Part shown: positions 55,356 through 60,747 of the stretch, in pieces
Numbering within the stretch: the first letter of the stretch is position 1
Layout of the letters: each line of letters opens with the position of its first letter
Source: an uncultured Paracoccaceae bacterium
GTDB lineage: Bacteria; Pseudomonadota; Alphaproteobacteria; Rhodobacterales; Rhodobacteraceae
Length of the DNA stretch: 64,000 nucleotides
NCBI GenBank assembly: GCA_947488175.1
Contig: CANKYO010000003.1
Span: forward strand, 248,001 to 312,000
Direction of reading: 5' to 3'
Program-made: the position numbers and the translations under genes
Notes under the pieces: generated by a model
What the model was told of the DNA's origin: nothing
What the model saw: only the letters and a program-made list of their open reading frames with translations
Database searches by the model: none

Positions 55356-55370
55356 TGGCCGACTATTTCG
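55356..55370 (+). promoter_or_regulatory. Candidate sigma-54-like element upstream of rsr (weak)
   Basis: TGGCCGACTATTTCG has the GG of a -24 box and correct spacing, but the -12 dinucleotide is CG instead of GC. It is the only near match in the 165-bp divergent region. The poor match fits the loss of GAFTGA in RtcR, so it may be non-functional. Confidence 0.25.
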
Positions 55371-55486
55371 TTCTTCCAGAAATACTCAAATAAAAACAGC
55401 GTGTTACAGGATTTTCGTTTTTTCTTCGTCCGGCCGCGCAAATCAGCGAAAACAGCCTCACTGAAAGAGAGAAGGACAAGAGAGAA

Positions 55487-57043
55487 ATGGCAAACAAATC
55501 CGTGTTTGCATCGTTGAAGGGCCGGTTGCTTCCGGCGGCTTCTGCCAGGAACCTGGCGGGGGCACCGGCCTACACCTATTCCGATGCGCATGCCTTGGCG
55601 CAGCTGGCGATGACCGGCACGTTCGGGCAGACATTCTACCGGGACCCGATGCAGGAGTTGTCCCGCACGCTGGAACTGGCGCAAAAGGTTGATCCGTCCT
55701 TCCTTGCAAAGGCGGCGGTCTACACCCGGGCTGAAGGGCATATGAAGGATATGCCTGCGGTCCTGTTGGCGGTGCTTTCGGGCCGCGACCCGATCCTGTT
55801 CCAGCGCGTTTTCGGGCGTGTTGTGGATAGCGGGAAGATGCTGCGCACATTTGTGCAGATCATGCGGTCCGGGCAGACCGGGCGGAAATCGCTGGGATCT
55901 GCGCCAAAGCGGATGGTTGCGAATTGGCTGATCAATGCGTCCGACCGGGCGCTGTTACAGGCCAATGTGGGTAACGACCCGTCGCTGGCGGATGTGATCA
56001 GGATGGTCCACCCGAAGCCTGCGTCAAAGGCGCGTGAAGCGTTGTTTGCGTGGATCATCGGGAAACCGTGTGACGTGGCCTTGCTGCCGAAAAATGTGCA
56101 GGATTTCCTGCGGTTCAAGAAGACGGGCCGTGGCCGTGTGCCGGATGTGCCGTTCCAGATGCTGACGCAGCTTGAGCTGTCTACCAAGCAGTGGGCGGGG
56201 ATCGCTGAAAACGCATCCTGGCAGATGACCCGTATGAACCTCAACACGTTCCTGCGGCACGGTGTTCTGGCCCTGCCGAAGATGCGGCGCATGATCGCGG
56301 ATCGTTTGCGTGATCCGGATCTGATCGCCAAGGCACGGGTGTTCCCGTACCAGCTGATGACGGCCTACCAGGCCCTGTCAGCCGAGATGCCCGAGGAGAT
56401 CCGGGAGGCGTTGCATGACGCGATGGAGCTTTCGGTGCAAAACGTGCCAAAGCTGCGCGGTCAGGTGGTTGTCGCTCCGGATGTGTCCGGGTCCATGTCC
56501 GGCGCTGTGACCGGTTTCCGTAAGGGTGCCACAACAGCGACCCGGTTCGTGGATGTGGCCGGTCTGGTGTCTGCGGCTGTGCTGCGACGTAACCCGTCCG
56601 CGACGGTGCTGCCGTTCGAGGTGAAGGTGCGCGAGACGCGGCTGGAACCACGCGATACGATCCTGACAAACGCGGCGCGTTTGGCGGATCAGTGGGGCGG
56701 CGGGACCAACTGTGCGGCACCGCTGCAATGGTTGCTGAAGAAGGGGCGTGCCCCGGATCTGGTGATCATCGTCTCGGACAACCAGTCCTGGGCGCATAAC
56801 CAGTACGGCAATGCCGGGACGGTGATGATGCAAGCGTGGGAGAAGCTGAAACAGCGGAACCCGCAGGCCAAGCTGGTCTGTATCGACATCGCCCCGTACG
56901 GAACAACCCAGGCGAAAGAGCGTGCCGATGTGCTTAACATCGGCGGGTTCTCGGACAGTGTCTTTGACCAGATCGCCGCTTTTGCGAGTGGCGAGATGGG
57001 TCCGGACCACTGGGTTGGCCAGATCGAGGCCGTGGATGTTTAA
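55487..57043 (+). CDS. rsr: Ro60-family RNA-binding protein Rsr (TROVE + vWA)
   Basis: 518 residues, the usual Ro60 size. The TROVE ring of helical repeats covers about residues 15-320 (TGTFGQTFYRDPMQELSRTL, KAAVYTRAEGHMKDMPAVLL). The C-terminal vWA domain has an intact MIDAS: PDVSGSMSG at about residue 332, then GGTNCAAPLQWLL and VSDNQSW. Ro60 is a toroid that binds misfolded RNA ends in its cavity and Y RNAs on its outer face. It is the first gene of the operon containing the Y-RNA-like array 535 bp downstream. A GAGAGAAATGG start context and ATG at 55487 support the start. Confidence 0.95.
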   Translation: MANKSVFASLKGRLLPAASARNLAGAPAYTYSDAHALAQLAMTGTFGQTFYRDPMQELSRTLELAQKVDPSFLAKAAVYTRAEGHMKDMPAVLLAVLSGRDPILFQRVFGRVVDSGKMLRTFVQIMRSGQTGRKSLGSAPKRMVANWLINASDRALLQANVGNDPSLADVIRMVHPKPASKAREALFAWIIGKPCDVALLPKNVQDFLRFKKTGRGRVPDVPFQMLTQLELSTKQWAGIAENASWQMTRMNLNTFLRHGVLALPKMRRMIADRLRDPDLIAKARVFPYQLMTAYQALSAEMPEEIREALHDAMELSVQNVPKLRGQVVVAPDVSGSMSGAVTGFRKGATTATRFVDVAGLVSAAVLRRNPSATVLPFEVKVRETRLEPRDTILTNAARLADQWGGGTNCAAPLQWLLKKGRAPDLVIIVSDNQSWAHNQYGNAGTVMMQAWEKLKQRNPQAKLVCIDIAPYGTTQAKERADVLNIGGFSDSVFDQIAAFASGEMGPDHWVGQIEAVDV

Positions 57044-57089
57044 GAACGGGTCAGGCGTGTGCGCCTGACCCAACCGAAGGAACAAGAGA

Positions 57090-57563
57090 ATGACTGATTT
57101 TGTAACGGGCTGCACCCATTTCGGGCATGCCAATATCATCAAGTTGGCAAGCCGCCCGTTTGCGGATGTGGATGAGATGGACCGGACCCTGATCGCCAAC
57201 TGGAATGCGGTCGTGGGACCCCGGGACACGGTGTATCATCTGGGCGATTTCGCCTTTCGAGGCGGGCCGGGTGAGGAATATTTGAAACGCCTGAACGGTC
57301 GGATCATCCGCCTGCAGGGCAATCATGACCCCAATGGCTGGGGCGCGGATTACATGCGGGTCAAATGCAACAAGACCCGCGCGGTGCTGTTCCACTACCC
57401 GATTGAGGAGTGGGACGGCTGGTACAGAGGGGCGGTGCATCTGCACTGCCATACGCACAAACCTGATTTTGTTTCGGGGGAACGGCGTGGAAATGTGGGG
57501 GTTGATGCTACTGGTTTCGCCCCGATGAAATTGGAAGAGGCGGTCGCGAGACTGCTGGAATAG
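57090..57563 (+). CDS. Calcineurin-like metallophosphoesterase of the RNA repair operon
   Basis: 157 residues. All metal-site motifs of a small calcineurin-like phosphoesterase are present: TGCTHFGHANI (normally D-x-H, here C-T-H), YHLGDFAF, LQGNHD and LHCHTHKPD. The first motif has Thr/Cys in place of the usual Asp before the His, so metal A binding may differ. Its place between rsr and the Y-RNA array suggests action on RNA ends or cyclic phosphates, but the substrate is not proven. Ribosome site is GAAGGAACAAGAG upstream of the ATG. Confidence 0.85.
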   Translation: MTDFVTGCTHFGHANIIKLASRPFADVDEMDRTLIANWNAVVGPRDTVYHLGDFAFRGGPGEEYLKRLNGRIIRLQGNHDPNGWGADYMRVKCNKTRAVLFHYPIEEWDGWYRGAVHLHCHTHKPDFVSGERRGNVGVDATGFAPMKLEEAVARLLE

Positions 57564-57577
57564 AAAGGAATGACTGA

Positions 57578-57706
57578 CCCGGCGAATGCCGGTGGAACTA
57601 CAGGGATAGAGCGCCGGTCCGCACGGGCCGGAGGTCGCGGGTTCAACTCTCGCCATCATGCAGATGATGTAGCTCAGTTAACGTTTCACCCCCGCTTGTC
57701 GCCGGG
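57578..57706 (+). ncRNA. Y-RNA-like unit 1 with D-loop-opened (permuted) tRNA-Ala-like module
   Basis: Outer stem CCCGGCGA (57578-57585) pairs with TCGCCGGG (57699-57706). The inner stem GGTGGAAC pairs with GTTTCACC (57683-57690), and the arms carry AATGCC and CGCTTG. Between them lies a tRNA in permuted order. First come the D-loop 3' half with GG (GGGATAGAGC) and the anticodon arm (CCGGTCC-GCAC-GGGCCGG). Then come the T arm (GCGGG-TTCAACT-CTCGC) and the acceptor stem CATCAT/ATGATG capped by GCAG. Last is the D-arm 5' half, TAGCTCAGTT. The sequence resembles tRNA-Ala. Confidence 0.8.
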
Positions 57707-57722
57707 ACCGACATACAAACAC

Positions 57723-57820
57723 CTTGGCAAATGCCGATGGAACTACATCCAGGACGCGATGACGGTTCTGCTTGTAGATCACGGGCGCGTAAGCTGTTTC
57801 ATCAAACCCTTGTTGCTAAG
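57723..57820 (+). ncRNA. Y-RNA-like unit 2 with non-tRNA insert
   Basis: Outer stem CTTGGCAA (57723-57730) pairs with TTGCTAAG (57813-57820). Inner GATGGAAC (57736-57743) pairs with GTTTCATC (57796-57803). Relative to unit 1, the second base pair of the inner stem has changed from G-C to A-U. ATGCC and CCCTTG are conserved. The ~50-nt insert is not tRNA-like; ACGCG and CGCGT may close a hairpin. Confidence 0.75.
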
Positions 57821-57831
57821 ACCCGAAATCA

Positions 57832-57976
57832 CTGGCGAATGCCAAAGGAACTACATCGCACCAAAGCGGGATCACCCGAGGGTTCAACTCCCCTCTTGCG
57901 ACACGCCCAGACGGAAAACCATTTCTGCGGAAATGGGGGCGGGGCCCTGAAACTGTTTCTTTACTCTTGTCGCCAG
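57832..57976 (+). ncRNA. Y-RNA-like unit 3 with T-arm-like fragment and hairpins
   Basis: Outer stem CTGGCGA (57832-57838) pairs with TCGCCAG (57970-57976). Inner AAAGGAAC (57844-57851) pairs with GTTTCTTT (57955-57962), again with compensatory changes from units 1 and 2. The insert has a T-arm-like GAGGGTTCAACTCCCCTC, and a perfect hairpin CCATTTC-TGCG-GAAATGG (57919-57936) inside a CGCCC/GGGCG stem. No D arm is seen. Confidence 0.7.
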
Positions 57977-57986
57977 ACCCGAAAAT

Positions 57987-58104
57987 TCCGGCAAATGCTG
58001 GTGGAACTACATTCTTAATGTCGTGGTCGCGGGTTCGAGTCCCGCCCTGAAAGGGTAGCTCAGTTGGTAGAGCGCGAATGTTTCACTGTACCCTTGTTGC
58101 CGGA
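57987..58104 (+). ncRNA. Y-RNA-like unit 4 with YrlA-like tRNA module
   Basis: Outer stem TCCGGCAA (57987-57994) pairs with TTGCCGGA (58097-58104). The inner GGTGGAAC pairs with GTTTCACT. The stem continues into CATTC/GAATG, the position of the anticodon stem. The insert then has the T arm GCGGG-TTCGAGT-CCCGC and a short acceptor stem CCCT-GAA-AGGG. A D arm, GCTC-AGTTGGTA-GAGC, completes it. This is a tRNA fold whose anticodon stem runs into the Ro-binding stem. Confidence 0.8.
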
Positions 58105-58116
58105 CCCGAAACCAAA

Positions 58117-58246
58117 CCCTGGCGAATGCTGGTTGGAACTACATTACGAATGTCGAGGTCGTGGGTTCGAATCCCACCCCTGCTTCCATGGCAGGGTAGC
58201 TCAGCGGAGAGAGCGCGTAACGTTTCACCTTTTCTTGTCGCCGGGG
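58117..58246 (+). ncRNA. Y-RNA-like unit 5 with YrlA-like tRNA module
   Basis: Outer stem CCCTGGCGA (58117-58125) pairs with TCGCCGGGG (58238-58246). The inner GGTTGGAAC pairs with GTTTCACC with one bulge. TTACG/CGTAA takes the anticodon-stem place. The T arm is GTGGG-TTCGAAT-CCCAC, the acceptor CCCTGC-TTCCATG-GCAGGG, and the D arm GCTC-AGCGGAGA-GAGC. AATGTCG-(A/T)-GGTC precedes the T arm in both units 4 and 5. Confidence 0.8.
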
Positions 58247-58330
58247 TATCGGATCATCCCCTTGCGGGGCCAAATCGAGTGGTGCTAAAAATGTACCGCC
58301 CATGACGGCCCCGTTTGGGATCAAAACGGC
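58247..58330 (+). other. Spacer with two small hairpins
   Basis: CCCC-TTGC-GGGG (58258-58269 region) and CCGTTT-GGGATCA-AAACGG (58312-58330) lie between unit 5 and tRNA-Pro. No gene or Y-arm motif is present. They may be processing or stability elements. Confidence 0.4.
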
Positions 58331-58407
58331 CAGGGATTAGCTCAGTCTGGTAGAGTGCTGCATTCGGATTGCAGAGGCCGGAGGTTTAAATCCTCTATCC
58401 CTGACCA
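58331..58407 (+). tRNA. tRNA-Pro(CGG)-like, unusual
   Basis: A full cloverleaf with encoded CCA: acceptor CAGGGAT/ATCCCTG with discriminator A, D arm GCTC/GAGT, anticodon stem CTGCA/TGCAG with loop TTCGGAT, T arm GGAGG/CCTCT. The anticodon is CGG. Oddities: position 37 is A where proline tRNAs have G, and the T loop is TTTAAAT, lacking the near-universal C56. It may be a decoy or specialised tRNA rather than a housekeeping one. Confidence 0.75.
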
Positions 58408-58415
58408 CCCAAACC

Positions 58416-58479
58416 GGAGGAATGCTTGTGGGACTACATCTAGCCAAAATGTCAGCGTCTCACTGAACTCTTGTCCTCC
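58416..58479 (+). ncRNA. Y-RNA-like unit 6, minimal
   Basis: Only 64 nt: GGAGGA (58416-58421) pairs with TCCTCC (58474-58479) and GTGGGAC (58428-58434) pairs with GTCTCAC (58457-58463). ATGCTT and CTCTTG occupy the conserved positions. The loop is a 22-nt insert with no tRNA features. It lies between the tRNA-Pro and tRNA-Asn genes. Confidence 0.7.
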
Positions 58480-58484
58480 CCCAT

Positions 58485-58559
58485 TCGGCTGTAGCTCAGC
58501 GGCAGAGCGCCTGACTGTTAATCAGGATGTCGTAGGTTCGACCCCTACCAGCCGAGCCA
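58485..58559 (+). tRNA. tRNA-Asn(GUU)
   Basis: A regular cloverleaf: acceptor TCGGCTG/CAGCCGA, discriminator G, encoded CCA, D arm GCTC/GAGC, anticodon arm CCTGA-CTGTTAA-TCAGG (anticodon GTT, A37), T arm GTAGG-TTCGACC-CCTAC. All invariant loop bases are present. It is separated from tRNA-Gln by only 4 nt. Confidence 0.92.
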
Positions 58560-58563
58560 ATAT

Positions 58564-58639
58564 TGGAAGGTAGCTCAGTTGGTAGAGCAACGGTTTTTGG
58601 TACCGCAGGTCGTAGGTTCGAACCCTGCCCTTCCAGCCA
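58564..58639 (+). tRNA. tRNA-Gln(UUG)
   Basis: Cloverleaf: acceptor TGGAAGG/CCTTCCA, discriminator G, encoded CCA, D arm GCTC/GAGC, anticodon stem ACGGT/ACCGC with an A-C mismatch, loop TTTTGGT, T arm GTAGG-TTCGAAC-CCTGC. The anticodon is TTG. Position 37 is G where glutamine tRNAs usually have A. Confidence 0.85.
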
Positions 58640-58656
58640 AAGTTGAAGGGAAAACA

Positions 58657-58734
58657 TCCGGGGGAATGCCCGTGGGATTACATCGCACAAAATCGGTCGC
58701 CGAAAGGCATCTCACGATATCCTTGTCCCCCGGA
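58657..58734 (+). ncRNA. Y-RNA-like unit 7 with GNRA-capped insert
   Basis: TCCGGGGGA (58657-58665) pairs with TCCCCCGGA (58726-58734), nine perfect pairs. CGTGGGAT (58671-58678) pairs with ATCTCACG (58709-58716), with compensatory changes at both ends compared with the other units. ATGCC and CCTTG are conserved. The insert ends in GCC-GAAA-GGC, a GNRA tetraloop hairpin. Confidence 0.75.
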
Positions 58735-58737
58735 CCT

Positions 58738-58877
58738 ACGATTTGGAAATGCCTGCAGGATTACAGGTAGACGCAAGGCCCAAACGGGCTTGGGCCATCA
58801 GGCCCATGCTGGTTCAACCCCAGCCCGGAGCAATCCGGTGGCGGAAAATCATCCTGCAAACGCCTTGTTCCGGTCGT
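58738..58877 (+). ncRNA. Y-RNA-like unit 8 with D-loop-opened (permuted) tRNA-Leu-like module
   Basis: Stem ACGA/TCGT and TTGGAA/TTCCGG (one bulge) precede inner TGCAGGAT (58754-58761) pairing with ATCCTGCA (58851-58858). AATGCC and CGCCTTG are conserved. The insert is a permuted tRNA-Leu-like fold. First come D-loop GG with GGTAGACGC and an anticodon-like hairpin (GGCCCAA/TTGGGCC). Then come the variable arm, the T arm CTGG-TTCAACC-CCAG, and an acceptor stem CCGGA/TCCGG capped by a GCAA GNRA loop. Last is TGGCGGAA. The split falls at the same D-loop point as in unit 1. Confidence 0.75.
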
Positions 58878-58900
58878 GGTTTGATTTGAGAGTGAATGAG

Positions 58901-59320
58901 ATGAGACAGATTTTGGCATGCGCGACCTGTAAGACGGAGCTGACCTTTCCGATTTCCCCGATCGAGACAGCGGCGGAAATGCGAGCGATCTGCACCTTCG
59001 CACTTGAAAAGCCGGTCACACCGCGAGGCCGGTACTTGCTGATCGAAGGCGAGGTGCGAAAGATCCGCATGGCTTTCGCTAAAGGCTGGCAACCGCGCAG
59101 CAATGCGTGGATCAACTTGGACGATCTGCGCGATTGGATCGGCTATTCACCCCATCAGAAGCGGCTGAGTGGATGTTGCGATATTTCTGGCAGTGGCGAA
59201 CCCAATCGTATCTGCCATTGCGGCAAACATATCGGTTGGCACCACGCAGATTGCCACGAATGGCACCTTTTCGAGCCCGTAATGGATGCGACGTTCTGGA
59301 AAAAGACGAAAGACGAGTAA
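58901..59320 (+). CDS. Cys/His-rich small protein of the RNA repair operon
   Basis: 139 residues from the ATG at 58901; an in-frame GTG at 58892 is possible. The open frame extends upstream through Y-unit 8, which is RNA and not coding. Cysteine pairs CATC near the N-terminus, then SGCC, CHCG and a HIGWHHADCHEWH stretch near residues 100-130 suggest one or two zinc sites. I do not recognise the family. It lies between the RNA array and rtcB, with a 1-bp gap to the rtcB start, so it is probably part of the same system. Confidence 0.7.
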   Translation: MRQILACATCKTELTFPISPIETAAEMRAICTFALEKPVTPRGRYLLIEGEVRKIRMAFAKGWQPRSNAWINLDDLRDWIGYSPHQKRLSGCCDISGSGEPNRICHCGKHIGWHHADCHEWHLFEPVMDATFWKKTKDE

Positions 59321-59321
59321 A

Positions 59322-60734
59322 ATGACTGACGTAGAAATCACAGGTGAAACCCTGAAGGAATGGGGACACACCCCCGGCAAGGAGTTTGGCCGTGCGCTTG
59401 AAATCGCGCAGGCGGCTGCGGCTGCTGGGTATGAGTTGGACCAGATCAGGGCGAAGCTTGATACGATGAAGCCGCCGCCTCCTCCGCCCACGCTGCCGTT
59501 GCAGAAGGCGGGTGATGTGCCGTTTCATTTCAATATCGAAGCGTCAGATGATGCCGACGAGGTCAAGAACCTGGAGCAGGTGCGCGAAACGATGACGGCT
59601 GTCATCCGCACCCCCACTGTTGCGGCCGCCGCGGTGATGCCTGATGCCTGCCCTGCCGGCCCTGTCGGGACGATCCCGGTGGGCGCTGTTGTGGCGGCCC
59701 GCAATGCGATCCATCCGGGGATGCATTCGGCGGATATCTGTTGTTCCGTCATGATGACCGATATGGGCGAAGTTGACCCCAAAGCGGTGCTGGACGCCGC
59801 CGAAAAGGTCACGCATTTCGGGCCCGGCGGGCGGCCCAATGGCAAGCGGTTCACCATGTCGCAAAATCTGATGGATGAGTTCAGGGAAAACAGGTTTCTG
59901 AACAATCCCAAGGTTTTGCGCATGGCGGTTGAGCATCTGGGCACCCAAGGCGACGGCAACCACTTCCTGTTTGTGGGCCGGTCCCGCAAGACCGGGCGCA
60001 CGGCGATTGTGACCCACCACGGCTCTCGCGGGCCGGGGGCGGTGTTGTACAAGCTGGGGATGGAGGTGGCGGAGAAATACCGCAGGCGGCTGTCGCCCGT
60101 GACGCTGAAGCAGAATGCCTGGATCCCGGCGGATAGCGAGGATGGCCGCGAATACTGGGCCGCCCTGCAACTGATCCGTAAATGGACAAAGGCGAACCAT
60201 AACGCGATCCATCAGGCAACTGTCGAAGGGGCCAAGGGCCAGCCGGGCGACCGGTTCTGGAACGAGCACAATTTCGTCTTCAGGCGGGGTGATCTCTATT
60301 ACCACGGCAAGGGTGCGACCCCGGCCTGGGGCGACTATGCCCATGATGCGACCGGGCTGACGCTGATCCCGCTGAACATGGCGGAGCCTGTGCTGGTCGT
60401 GAAAGGCAAGGATGCGGATCATGCGCTGGGCTTTTCGCCGCACGGGGCGGGGCGCAATTTCTCGCGCTCTGAACACAAGCGGCGGCTGGGCGAGGTGACA
60501 CCGGAACAGGCGCTTGCCGCGGAAACGGCGGGCCTTGATATCCGCTTTCCCGCCGGTGCGGTGGATGCGTCTGAACTGCCGTCGTCCTACAAGAACGCGG
60601 CGTCGGTCGTGCGCCAGATCGACCAGTTCGGTCTGGCCGAGATCGACGATTACATCGATCCTTATGGCTGCATGATGGCCGGGGATATCCCGCCGTTCTG
60701 GATGGACAAGAAGAAAAGGAAGGGGCGGCGTTGA
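59322..60734 (+). CDS. rtcB: RtcB-family RNA ligase
   Basis: 470 residues from the ATG at 59322. The metal site is HPGMHSADICCSVMMT, where other RtcB proteins have GVDIGCG; the metal Asp and Cys are kept, but the glycines are changed. A second block is LGTQGDGNHFLF, then THHGSRGPGAVLYK. The nucleotide-accepting His is in GFSPHGAGRNFSRSEHKRRL. RtcB joins 3'-phosphate or 2',3'-cyclic phosphate to 5'-OH with GTP and Mn2+. The changed motif places it in a divergent subgroup. It likely acts with Rsr and the tRNA-like RNAs of this operon. Confidence 0.92.
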   Translation: MTDVEITGETLKEWGHTPGKEFGRALEIAQAAAAAGYELDQIRAKLDTMKPPPPPPTLPLQKAGDVPFHFNIEASDDADEVKNLEQVRETMTAVIRTPTVAAAAVMPDACPAGPVGTIPVGAVVAARNAIHPGMHSADICCSVMMTDMGEVDPKAVLDAAEKVTHFGPGGRPNGKRFTMSQNLMDEFRENRFLNNPKVLRMAVEHLGTQGDGNHFLFVGRSRKTGRTAIVTHHGSRGPGAVLYKLGMEVAEKYRRRLSPVTLKQNAWIPADSEDGREYWAALQLIRKWTKANHNAIHQATVEGAKGQPGDRFWNEHNFVFRRGDLYYHGKGATPAWGDYAHDATGLTLIPLNMAEPVLVVKGKDADHALGFSPHGAGRNFSRSEHKRRLGEVTPEQALAAETAGLDIRFPAGAVDASELPSSYKNAASVVRQIDQFGLAEIDDYIDPYGCMMAGDIPPFWMDKKKRKGRR

Positions 60735-60747
60735 GCCGCCCCCATGA

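Noticed and set aside
57578..58877. CRISPR array
   Set aside because: Repeats are imperfect, unequally spaced and paired as stem arms within each unit; no cas genes or spacers are present.
58643..58900. Long N-terminal extension of the Cys/His-rich gene
   Set aside because: It runs through Y-unit 7 and unit 8, whose paired stems are RNA structure; the ATG at 58901 fits better.
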